A stretch of 64,000 nucleotides of DNA from positions 186,001 to 250,000 of the forward strand of contig NZ_JAJALI010000003.1 in assembly GCF_020523795.1 (NCBI RefSeq), given 5' to 3'. Below, one piece after another: positions 52,830-61,025 of this stretch (position 1 is its first letter; every line of letters begins with the position of its first letter). Origin of the DNA: Ancylobacter sp. Lp-2 (GTDB lineage Bacteria; Pseudomonadota; Alphaproteobacteria; Rhizobiales; Xanthobacteraceae). The position numbers and the translations under genes were made by a program. Under the pieces are notes generated by a model that did not search any database, was not told where the DNA came from, and worked only from the letters and a program-made list of their open reading frames with translations.

Positions 52830-53915
52830 CTACCAGGAGAACCCCGGCCGCTCGGTGGCGAGAGACAGGCCGGGGAACAGCGGCGGCACCGCGCCGATGC
52901 GCGCCTGCGGCAGGAAAGCCGGCAGCATCGCGCCGGGCCGGACCGCTGCCACCAGCGCGCGCAGCCCGCCGGCGGTCGGGTGGACGTTCCAGCGCCGCAC
53001 TGTCGCGTGCCCGGCCGCCATCAGGCGCTCGGCCGCCGAGCCCTCGGCGACATGGCCGGTGAAGACGATGTCGGCCTCGCCGCTGGCGGCGAAGCGCTGC
53101 GTCAGCTCGGCGGACAGCCCGCGCTCCGCCTGCGCCCCGGCGACGATCATCGCGCCCGCCGGCCGACTGTCGGCGGTGAGTTCCTCCGTGGTCGCCAGCA
53201 GCTCCGCCGGCCAGTCGCGCAAGGCCGGCACGGCGGCGGCGGGATATTCCGTCATCGCCCGCGCCACCGCCCGGGTGGCGGCGCAGAGCGCCACCGGCAC
53301 CCCGGCGCGCTGGAAGGCCAGCGCCATCTCCAGCGCCCGCCCGGCCGGCGGCGCCGGCAGCAGCAAAGGTCGCCGGCGCGCCCGCTCCACGAGCTCGACG
53401 ATCTGCCGGTCCAGCGGCTCCTCGGCGTCGCCATAGCTGGCGTCGCACACCAGCGCCGCGGCGGGCAGCGGCGGCACGCAGGGAAACAGCGCGCTCTCGG
53501 CGGAATAGTCGCCGGTGTAGACGAGCCCCTGCGGCCCGCCGATGCGCATCCACACCGCCCCCGGCGCGTGGCCGGCCGGCCCGGTCTCGATCTCCAGCCC
53601 GGCGATCCGCGTCGCGCCGCCGAAGGGTAGGTCGCGCGCGCCCTTCAGCCGCGCGTCGCCCAGCGCCCGCACCGGCGCGGTGGCGTAGATCGGCGGGTCG
53701 CCGACCTGCGGCGCGAGGTCGAGCGCGCCGACATGGTCGGCATGGCCGTGCGAGATGAGGATGGCGTCCACCGCGCCGACGCCGGCGAGATCCGGCCGCC
53801 GCCCGGCATCGGGTCCCTCGCCGAGGTCGAGCAGCAGCCGCCGGCCCTCGACCTCCACGAGGAAGCAGGCCGGCCCCTTCACCCCCCAACCGGACAGTGC
53901 GACGAGGCGTCCCAT
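52830..53915 (-). CDS. MBL-fold hydrolase (beta-CASP/exonuclease-like)
   Basis: 361 residues. HGHADH (56-61) is the zinc motif, and VYTGDYS contains the metal-bridging aspartate. The middle part CDASYGDAEEPLDRQIVELVERARRRPLLLPAPPAGRALEM resembles a compact beta-CASP insertion, as in ligase-associated exonucleases. TGHVAEGSAAERLM follows near the end. Its start overlaps the permease stop by one base (TGATG), so it belongs to the Fe3+-type transporter operon. That is an odd partner, and the functional link is not clear. Confidence 0.87.
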   Translation of the reverse strand: MGRLVALSGWGVKGPACFLVEVEGRRLLLDLGEGPDAGRRPDLAGVGAVDAILISHGHADHVGALDLAPQVGDPPIYATAPVRALGDARLKGARDLPFGGATRIAGLEIETGPAGHAPGAVWMRIGGPQGLVYTGDYSAESALFPCVPPLPAAALVCDASYGDAEEPLDRQIVELVERARRRPLLLPAPPAGRALEMALAFQRAGVPVALCAATRAVARAMTEYPAAAVPALRDWPAELLATTEELTADSRPAGAMIVAGAQAERGLSAELTQRFAASGEADIVFTGHVAEGSAAERLMAAGHATVRRWNVHPTAGGLRALVAAVRPGAMLPAFLPQARIGAVPPLFPGLSLATERPGFSW

Positions 53916-55612
53916 CAGTGCAGCCCGGTGAAGCGCGCGCCGGCGAAGCGCCGTAGCGCGGCGATCAGCAGCATGGGGATCAAGGTCGTCAGCACGATGG
54001 CGATGAAGCTCATGGTCATCCCCAGGCCCACGGAGCCCTGCTCGAACTGCCGCCAGATATAGCCGGCAATGGTCATCATCCCCACCGGCGCCACCAGGAG
54101 CGAGGCGACCAGTTCCCGCGAGGCCACCGCGAAAACCAGCAGCATGGAGGTGATCAGGCTCGGCAGGATCAGCGGCAGCATGATGCGACGAAACACGGTG
54201 AGCGGCCCCGCCCCCGCCACCCGCGCGGCGGCCTCCAGATTGTCGCCGATCTGCTGGAAGGCGGCGGTGGCGTAGCGCACCGGCTGCGGCAGCAAGATGC
54301 AGCAATAGGCCAACAACAGGATGAAGGCGGTGTTGTAGGGGGTGAAGGGCAGCCATGGCTGGTTCCAGGCGAGGATCATGCCCACCGCGACGACGACGCC
54401 GGGCAACGCGCTCGGCAACATGGCGAGCGCGTCGAGCACCGGCCGGCCGCGCCCCTGCCCCTTCACCACCGCATAGGCGGTGAGCGCGCCCAGCGCCCCG
54501 GCGACCAGCGCCGTGCCGATGCCGAGGCTCAGCGAATTGCCGAGCGCCTGCAGCGCCCCGCCGGCATTGCCGAGCACCTCCTCGAAATTCTGCAGGCCCA
54601 TATTCGAGGGCTTCAGCCCGCCGGAAATCGTCTTCGACAACGCGGTGGCGAGGATGGCGGCCAGCGGCAGTCCGGTCGCCAGCAGGGCCACCAGCGCGAA
54701 GGCCAGCGCCACCGGCAGCGCCCATGGGCCGAGCGCCCGCTTGTCCTTGGCCTGCGGCTTGCCGCCGACGGTATCGAAATTGCGCGAGGACAGAATGCGC
54801 CGCTGGATCAGGAACGCCACCAGCGACAGCCCGACCAGCAGCAGCGACAGCACCGCCGCGCCCGGCAGGTCGATCGGCCAGTCGGCGATCCGCCCCTCGA
54901 TGCCGGTCACCAGCACCTGGAAGCCGAAGCGGGTGCCGAGCGCCGCCGGCGTGCCGTATTCCTCGATGGCGAGCGCGAACACCAGCAGCAGGCTCGCCGC
55001 CAGTCCCGGCGTCGCCAGTGGCAGGGTGATGCGCCAGAACGCCCGCGCCGGCCGCGCCCCGAACACCCGGCCGACATCGGCATAACGCGTGCCCACCGCC
55101 TCGATGGTGCGCGACACCGCGAAATACACCACCGGGAACAGGTTGAGGCTCATGATGAGGACCATGCCCGGCACCGAGAACAGCAGTGGCCCGAGATTGA
55201 TCCCGGTCAGTTGCTGGAGATAGCCGCGCGGCTGCATCGTCATGATCCAGCCCAGCGTGGCGATGTAGGGCGGGATCATGAACGGCACCAAGAAGGCGAC
55301 GTCCCAGAGGAGCGCGCCCGGCACCTTGAACAGCGCCCGCGCCACCGCGAGCGGCACGCCGATCAGCGTGCAGCCGGCGACGACGCCCAGACCGATGATC
55401 AGCGTGTTGCCGGCGAGGCGGATGAGCGCCGGGTCGGCGAGCAGCTTCGGCACGTGCTGGAACGGCGCGGCGAACGAGCCGCGCCCCAGCTCGGGGAAGA
55501 TCGCCTGCAGCACGATGAAGACGAAGGGCACCGCCACGATCACCGTGAGGCTCGCCCCCGCGATCCAGCCGATCGGGCCGTGGCCCCCCGCCTTCGCCGC
55601 CGCCGCGCGCAT
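53915..55612 (-). CDS. Fe3+-type ABC transporter permease (FbpB/AfuB-like, two fused permease domains)
   Basis: A 565-residue protein of about 12 helices with two BPD_transp_1 units. The first has loop ADVGRVFGARPARAFWRITLPLATPGL, the second AARVAGAGPLTVFRRIMLPLILPSL. The double-length permease is normal for the FbpB family. Start ATG 55612 is ten bases after the receptor stop. It works with the receptor at 55623 and ATPase at 56589. Confidence 0.94.
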   Translation of the reverse strand: MRAAAAKAGGHGPIGWIAGASLTVIVAVPFVFIVLQAIFPELGRGSFAAPFQHVPKLLADPALIRLAGNTLIIGLGVVAGCTLIGVPLAVARALFKVPGALLWDVAFLVPFMIPPYIATLGWIMTMQPRGYLQQLTGINLGPLLFSVPGMVLIMSLNLFPVVYFAVSRTIEAVGTRYADVGRVFGARPARAFWRITLPLATPGLAASLLLVFALAIEEYGTPAALGTRFGFQVLVTGIEGRIADWPIDLPGAAVLSLLLVGLSLVAFLIQRRILSSRNFDTVGGKPQAKDKRALGPWALPVALAFALVALLATGLPLAAILATALSKTISGGLKPSNMGLQNFEEVLGNAGGALQALGNSLSLGIGTALVAGALGALTAYAVVKGQGRGRPVLDALAMLPSALPGVVVAVGMILAWNQPWLPFTPYNTAFILLLAYCCILLPQPVRYATAAFQQIGDNLEAAARVAGAGPLTVFRRIMLPLILPSLITSMLLVFAVASRELVASLLVAPVGMMTIAGYIWRQFEQGSVGLGMTMSFIAIVLTTLIPMLLIAALRRFAGARFTGLH

Positions 55613-55622
55613 CCCGGATGCC

Positions 55623-56573
55623 TTACTTGCCGAACACCTTGGCGAACTCCGCCAGCGTGGCGTCGCGCTTGCCATAGACGGCGGCGGCGTCGACCGGCAG
55701 GATCTTCAGCTCGGAGATCAGCGGCCGGTTGGCCTTCACGTCGGTGCGCGCCGGCATCAGATAGGTCGCCGCCACCGCCTTCTGGCCCTCGTCGGAGAGC
55801 ACGTAGTCGATGAACTTCTTGGCGTCGTCCTGCTGCTTCGACCAGTTGAGGATCATCATCGGGCGGGGCGCGATCACCGTGCCGGAGGCCGGGAAGATCA
55901 CGTCGATGGATTCGCCCTTCGCCTTGGCGGCCAGCGAGATGTAATCGACGGCGCCGAACACCGCCGCCTTGGCGCCCTGCATCACCGGGTTCAGCGCCTC
56001 GGCATTGGCGCCGGCGACGATGGCGCCGTTGGCGGCGAGGCCCTTAAACAGATCCCAGCCATCCTTGGCCTGCAGCGCGGCGGTGAGCTCGAAGGAGGCG
56101 CCGGACTGCGCCGGGTCGGGAATGGTGACGAGGTCCTTGTAGTCCGGCTTGGTCAGGTCGGCCCACTCGGTCGGCTTCGGCGTGCCGGAGGCCGGGTTCC
56201 AGGCGATGCCGAGCGCCGAGATGCCCTGCGCCACCGCGGTGTCGTTCTTCAGGAAGGCCGGCACCTTCTCGGCGTTCGGGCTGGTGTAAGCAATCAGCCA
56301 GCCGCGCTTGGCGAAGTCAGTGGCGGTATCCCACGAGGCCGAGATCAGCACGTCGACCACCGGGTTGGCGGCCTCGGATTCGATGCGCGCCATGATCTTG
56401 CCGGTGGTCGCCTGGAACACGTTGACCTTCACGCCGGTCTTGGCGGTGTAGCCGGCGGCCAGCTTGTCGATCAGCCCGCCGGGGCCGGCGGAATAGACGG
56501 TGATGTCGGCGAAAGCGGCGGTGGTCGCGACGAGCGACGCGCCGAGGGCGAGAGCGAGGGAAAGGGCGCGCAT
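55623..56573 (-). CDS. ABC transporter substrate-binding protein (Fe3+/2-aminoethylphosphonate type)
   Basis: A 316-residue periplasmic protein with a signal peptide ending TTAAFA. The mature start DITVYSAGPGGLIDKLAAGYTAKTGVKVNVFQATTGKIMARIESE is that of FbpA/AfuA or phosphonate-type group-1 receptors. No paired C-terminal tyrosines typical of ferric binding are obvious, so phosphonate or another ligand is possible. It sits between the ATPase gene and the permease gene. Confidence 0.92.
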   Translation of the reverse strand: MRALSLALALGASLVATTAAFADITVYSAGPGGLIDKLAAGYTAKTGVKVNVFQATTGKIMARIESEAANPVVDVLISASWDTATDFAKRGWLIAYTSPNAEKVPAFLKNDTAVAQGISALGIAWNPASGTPKPTEWADLTKPDYKDLVTIPDPAQSGASFELTAALQAKDGWDLFKGLAANGAIVAGANAEALNPVMQGAKAAVFGAVDYISLAAKAKGESIDVIFPASGTVIAPRPMMILNWSKQQDDAKKFIDYVLSDEGQKAVAATYLMPARTDVKANRPLISELKILPVDAAAVYGKRDATLAEFAKVFGK

Positions 56574-56588
56574 GATCGGCTCCTGGAG

Positions 56589-57689
56589 CTAGGCGGCGGC
56601 CGATGAGGCCGCAGGGGATGGGGTGGCGGGATCGGCGAACCAGCGCAGATCCTGCGGCGGGCAGAACAGCCCGACGATCTCGCCGAGGGCGGCGCGGCGC
56701 GGGCTGGTGATCTGGATGTCGAGCGCGGTGCCGCAGAGGCGCAGCGTCAGCACATGGCCGTCGCCGCGAAAGCGGCTGCGGATCACCTCGGCGCGCGGGC
56801 GCCCTTCCACTGCCGGGCCGACCAGCGTCGCCCGGCCGGGCAGCAGCAGCCGCGCGGTGTCCGCCGCCGGCCCGCCGGGGCCGACGCTCATGCTGGTGCC
56901 TTCGATCATCCAGCCCTCGGCGGCGCGGCGCACCGGCAGCACGCAACCGAGATTGAGGAACTCCGCCACTTCCGGGCTGGCCGGCGCGGCGGTCAGCGCC
57001 TCCGGCGCGGCGAGCTGGGCGATGCGCCCGCCGCGCATCACCGCGACCTCGTCGGCGAGAGCGAAGGCCTCGGTGCGGTCGTGCGTCACATAGATGGCGG
57101 TGAGGCCGAGCTGAGCGACCAGCGCGCCGATCTCGCCCACCATCGCCTCACGCAGCTCGGGATCGAGATTGGACAGCGGCTCGTCGAACAGCACCAGTTG
57201 CGGCTCGGCGACGATGGCGCGGGCGAGCGCGACGCGCTGCTGCTGGCCGCCGGACATGTCGGAAGGCCGGCGTTCCGCCATGGCGCCGAGGCCGACGCGC
57301 TCCAGCGCCGCCGCCACCCGCGCGCGCCGCTCGCTGGCCGGCACGCCACGCATCTCCAGCGGGAAGGCGACATTGGCCGCCACGCTCATATGCGGCCACA
57401 GCGCATAGTCCTGGAACACCATGCCGAGGCCGCGCGCCTCCGGCGGCACGAAGCGGCCGAGCGCGGCATCGGCCACCGGCGCGCCCAGGATCTCGATCCG
57501 CCCGGCGCTCGGCACCAGCAGCCCGGCGATCAGTTGCAGCAGGGTGGTCTTGCCGCAGCCGGAAGGCCCGAGCAGCGCCAGCACCTTGCCCGGCGCCACG
57601 TCGAAGCCGACCTCGTCGAGGATCCGCGCCGGGCCGTAACTCAGGCCGAGGCCGCGGACCGAGACCGCTGGGCTTGTGTCTGAGGACAT
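56589..57689 (-). CDS. ABC transporter ATP-binding protein (FbpC/PotA-like)
   Basis: 366 residues. Walker A GPSGCGKTT at about 40-48, signature [35 protein letters not shown] with Walker B, H-loop VTHDRTEAFALAD, then a TOBE-type C-terminal domain (about 250-350). ATG 57689 starts at the family N-terminus; the longer upstream frame is not conserved. It is first in the operon: ATPase, receptor, permease, MBL. Confidence 0.94.
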   Translation of the reverse strand: MSSDTSPAVSVRGLGLSYGPARILDEVGFDVAPGKVLALLGPSGCGKTTLLQLIAGLLVPSAGRIEILGAPVADAALGRFVPPEARGLGMVFQDYALWPHMSVAANVAFPLEMRGVPASERRARVAAALERVGLGAMAERRPSDMSGGQQQRVALARAIVAEPQLVLFDEPLSNLDPELREAMVGEIGALVAQLGLTAIYVTHDRTEAFALADEVAVMRGGRIAQLAAPEALTAAPASPEVAEFLNLGCVLPVRRAAEGWMIEGTSMSVGPGGPAADTARLLLPGRATLVGPAVEGRPRAEVIRSRFRGDGHVLTLRLCGTALDIQITSPRRAALGEIVGLFCPPQDLRWFADPATPSPAASSAAA

Positions 57690-57841
57690 GAGGGATCCGG
57701 ATGCGAACGATCCGGCACTGCTAAGCGAGCCGCATGACAGTTGCGTGACGCCGGAAGCGCCGGGCCGCCCCGTGGGGAACCCCTCGCCGCCCCGGCCGTT
57801 AGCTCGGCATCGGCAGCGACAAGCGGGGGTCGGAGATGGGC

Positions 57842-59071
57842 ATGCTCGACAGGCCGACATCGAATGCGCCCGTGCAGGACACCCCAATCCGGGACGCCCT
57901 AATCCGGGATGCCAGCGAGCGGAGGAGTTCGGCGCGGGACGCCGGCGCCCACCTCGCGGCCGAGGTCGCGGCGCGGACGCCGGTGGTGTTCGTGCCCGAC
58001 GGCCCGCGCACCGGCGACCACCGCCAGCAGGCGGTCGAGGCGCTTGCCCGGCGGATCGCGCGCTTGCGCGGCAGTCCGTTTCTCGAATCCCTCCCCGATC
58101 CGGCGTCCCGCCCGCATGTCTATGCCGTGCCGGTGGCGACGCTCGTCGGCGGCCCGGCCGGCGCCGCGCTGGGCATCCAGACCGAGGCCGATCTGTATGG
58201 CGGGCTGGTGCCCTACGCCGTGCAGGCCGGCAAGACCATCACTCACGGGCTGGTGGACGCGGAAGCGACGCGGCCGGAAGGCTGGTCGCCGCGCTTTGGC
58301 GACGCCATCGGCGAGGTGGTGCTGTCCGGTTTCTCCGCCTTCGACAGTGGGAGCGCCCGTCGCGCCGGACGCCGTCTGCTGGAAGCCGGCACGGTGCGGC
58401 TCAAGCCCGGCTGGGCCGATGGCGGCCACGGCCAGACGCTCATCGACAGCGTCGAAGCGCTCGACGCCGCCATCGGCGACCTCGATCCCGCCGACATCGC
58501 CCGCCACGGACTGGTGCTGGAAGAGGACCTCGCCGACCCCTTCACCTTCAGTGTCGGCCAGGTGCGGCTCGGCGACACTCTCTTGTCCTATGTCGGGCGG
58601 CAGGACACCACGACCGACAATGACGGTGCCACCGCCTATGGCGGTTCGACGCTGATGGTCCTGCCCGGCGCGTTCGACCGGCTGCTGGCGCTGAAGCTCG
58701 ATGCGCCGACCCACCGCGCGGTCGAATGCGCCCTCGTTTATGACCGCGCGGCGATGGAGCATTTCCCCGGCCTGATCGCTTCCCGGCGCAATTACGACGT
58801 GATTTCCGGCCGCGACGCGCGCGGCGCGCAGCGCATTGGCGTGCTGGAGCAGTCCTGGCGTATCGGCGGCGCCTCCGGTGCCGAGATCGCCGCCTTCGAG
58901 GCCTTCCACGACGATCCCGGCCTCGGCGGCGTGCGTGCCGCCTGCGTCGAGCGCTACGGCGAGGGCCAGCGGCCGCCGCAGGGCAGCTTCATCTATTACC
59001 GGGGCGACGACGCCGATCTCGGCCCCCTCGTCAAATACGCCACCATCGAGACTCGCTACCGTGCATCGTGA
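57842..59071 (+). CDS. DUF3182-like protein
   Basis: 409 residues; ATG 57842 is favoured over ATG 57836 because GGAG is six bases before it. Conserved-looking blocks are VVFVPDGPRTGDHRQQAVEALARRIARLRGSPFLESL, THGLVDAEATRPEGWSP, and LVLEEDLADPFTFSVGQV. The overall order resembles an ATP-grasp-like fold, and I recall it as the DUF3182 family. A small duplication (IRDAL/IRDAS) lies near the N-terminus. It overlaps the alpha/beta hydrolase start, implying a joint function that is not known. Confidence 0.8.
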   Translation: MLDRPTSNAPVQDTPIRDALIRDASERRSSARDAGAHLAAEVAARTPVVFVPDGPRTGDHRQQAVEALARRIARLRGSPFLESLPDPASRPHVYAVPVATLVGGPAGAALGIQTEADLYGGLVPYAVQAGKTITHGLVDAEATRPEGWSPRFGDAIGEVVLSGFSAFDSGSARRAGRRLLEAGTVRLKPGWADGGHGQTLIDSVEALDAAIGDLDPADIARHGLVLEEDLADPFTFSVGQVRLGDTLLSYVGRQDTTTDNDGATAYGGSTLMVLPGAFDRLLALKLDAPTHRAVECALVYDRAAMEHFPGLIASRRNYDVISGRDARGAQRIGVLEQSWRIGGASGAEIAAFEAFHDDPGLGGVRAACVERYGEGQRPPQGSFIYYRGDDADLGPLVKYATIETRYRAS

Positions 59072-59789
59072 GAAGCTCTGCATTCCCGTCGACGGCGACC
59101 ATATCGACGGCACCTTCGCCGTGCCGCGAACCGGCGTGCCCGGCGTGCTGTTCGTGCATGGCTGGACTGGCAGCCAGCAGGGCGACCTCAAGCGCGCCAA
59201 GGCCATCGCCGAGCTCGGCTGCGTCTGCCTCACCTTCGATTTGCGCGGCCACGCCGCCACCGAAGCGATGCGCATGAACGTCACGCCCCGGCAGAACCTG
59301 CACGACGCCATCGCCGCCTATGACGCCCTCGCCGCCCACCCGTTGGTCGACAGGAGCGCGATGGCGGTGATCGGCTCCAGCTACGGCGCCTATCTCGCCA
59401 CCGTCCTCACCTCGTTCCGCCCGGTGCGCTGGCTGTCGCTGCGGGTGCCCGCCCTGTATCGCGACGAGCACTGGGCGCTCGCCAAGGGCCGCCTCGACCG
59501 CCTCGACCTCACCACCTACCGCAACTCGCGGGTGGAACCGGAGGACAACCGAGCGCTGGCCGCCTGCACCCGCTTCCAGGGCGACGTGCTGGCGATCGAA
59601 TCCGAGCATGACGACCTCGTTCCGCACGCGACGGTGGCGAATTACCTCGCCGCCTTCCGCCAGTCCCGGTCCCTCACCTACCGGGTCATCGAGGGGGCCG
59701 ATCATGCCCTCTCCGGCAAGGAATTCCGCGAGGCCTATTCCAGCCTGCTGCTCGGCTGGTTCCGCGAGATGGTGCTCGGCGCGCGCTGA
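59061..59789 (+). CDS. Alpha/beta hydrolase
   Basis: 242 residues from GTG 59061, overlapping the preceding gene by 11 bp. Nucleophile elbow GSSYG with Ser107, oxyanion region VHGWTGSQ, acid in IESEHDDLVP (about 187) and histidine in GADHALSGKEF (about 215) complete the triad. It is a small soluble serine hydrolase of the DLH/acyl-peptide-hydrolase-like type. Its substrate is unknown; coupling to DUF3182 is the only clue. Confidence 0.9.
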   Translation: MHREKLCIPVDGDHIDGTFAVPRTGVPGVLFVHGWTGSQQGDLKRAKAIAELGCVCLTFDLRGHAATEAMRMNVTPRQNLHDAIAAYDALAAHPLVDRSAMAVIGSSYGAYLATVLTSFRPVRWLSLRVPALYRDEHWALAKGRLDRLDLTTYRNSRVEPEDNRALAACTRFQGDVLAIESEHDDLVPHATVANYLAAFRQSRSLTYRVIEGADHALSGKEFREAYSSLLLGWFREMVLGAR

Positions 59790-59837
59790 TCGTCCGCATC
59801 GGACAAAGCCGATACCCGGTCGTTCCCATCGTCCACC

Positions 59838-60452
59838 TCACCGTACTGCCGTCCGGCCCGCCTGCTGGGCCATCTCGCGCGCGCAAACCAGATCGGCGAC
59901 GAAGGCGTCATAGGCCTCCTTCCTCCCCGCCTCGTCCGGCATGCGCAGCAGATAGGAGGGGTGCACGGTGAGAACGCCCCGCCGGCGACCGAAGGTCAGC
60001 GGCCCACGCTCCCGCGTCACCGTGACCCGCCGGCCCGCCAGCGCCAGCCCGGCGGTGGCGCCGAGCGCGACCACCACCTCCGGCTGGACGAAAGCGAGCT
60101 CCCGCTCCAGCCACCAGCGCTCCTGCGTCACCTCGCTGGCATTCGGCTTGCGGTGCAGCCGGCGCTTGCCGCGCTCGACAAAGTTGAACCTTTTCACGGC
60201 GTTAGTGACATAAGCCAGCCGCCGCTCAATGCCGGCATCCGCGAGAGCGCGGTCGAGAACGCGGCCCGCTGGCCCGACGAAGGGACGGCCCTGCCGGTCC
60301 TCCTCGTCACCCGGCTGCTCACCGACAAGAGCGATGGGCGACGGCACCGCCCCTTCCCCGACCACCACCCGCCCGATCCCTGGCCCCGGCGTCAACGCCG
60401 CCTGCAAAGCGTCGTTCAATGCCGCGAGCGAGGTGAACTCCTTCACCACCAT
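59838..60452 (-). CDS. udgX: UdgX-type uracil-DNA glycosylase-family protein
   Basis: A 204-residue family-4-like UDG fold. The motif GEQPGDEEDRQGRPFVGPAGR (44-64) is the first active-site loop, and HPSYLLR (about 163) the second. The loop KRRLH at 96-100 matches the R-loop (KRRIH) unique to UdgX, where the histidine forms a covalent bond with uracil-containing DNA instead of turning over. His100 is intact. The family [4Fe-4S] cysteines are not all evident. The upstream minus-strand promoter probably lies in the AT-rich patch near 60490-60520. Confidence 0.9.
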   Translation of the reverse strand: MVVKEFTSLAALNDALQAALTPGPGIGRVVVGEGAVPSPIALVGEQPGDEEDRQGRPFVGPAGRVLDRALADAGIERRLAYVTNAVKRFNFVERGKRRLHRKPNASEVTQERWWLERELAFVQPEVVVALGATAGLALAGRRVTVTRERGPLTFGRRRGVLTVHPSYLLRMPDEAGRKEAYDAFVADLVCAREMAQQAGRTAVR

Positions 60453-60590
60453 GGCCGCGTCCTCCGTGGAACGGCAGCCGCCATTCTCGATTCAACATAT
60501 TGATATCGCACGATTTACCTACCCGCCCCTCCGCCGCTCGGCGCAGCGACGACACGGAAAGCACAGCTCACGACTCCCGCGCGAAGAGGC

Positions 60591-60965
60591 TCAAGCGTCG
60601 AACGCGCCGCCGGCACGCAAGTTCCGCCCGAGGCAGGCCTCAACCGGGCACACGCCATACCCCGGCGCGGGTAAGCAGCGGGCGGTGCACTCCCGCTGCG
60701 GACGGCCGAAGAGCTGCGCCGCCGCCCCAGTCTCCATCACCTCGCCGGCGTAGACCAGCGCTGCCTCTTGTGCCCCGTGGGCGGCAAGGCGCAGGTCGTG
60801 GGTGGCGATCAGTACGATGGTTCCCTCGCAAGCGAGTTGCGCCAGCACTTCCACCACGTCCAGCGACAATCTGGGATTGGGCACCGAGGTCGGCTCGTCG
60901 CAAAGCAGCACTCGGGACGAGGAGGCGCGGGCACTGGCGACACGCGACTGTTGCCCCGCCGAACG
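60591..60965 (-). pseudogene. Remnant of an amino-acid-type ABC transporter ATPase
   Basis: The frame reads SAGQQSRVASARA, then LLCDEPTSVPNPRLSLDVVEVLAQLACEG, then LIATHDLRLA. This is recognisable as the signature-to-H-loop half of a GlnQ/HisP ATPase. Walker A and the N-terminal half are missing, the signature glycine pair is altered (SAGQQ for SGGQQ), and a TGA blocks the frame at 60966. The D-loop is also degraded (PTSVPNP for ALDP). No partner permease is adjacent. It is a decayed gene fragment between udgX and the GGDEF-EAL gene. Confidence 0.8.
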
Positions 60966-61025
60966 TCACGCCGACCATCGGCTACTCGATTGTATTAATT
61001 GGAAATTTTTAGATACGGTCCGCGA

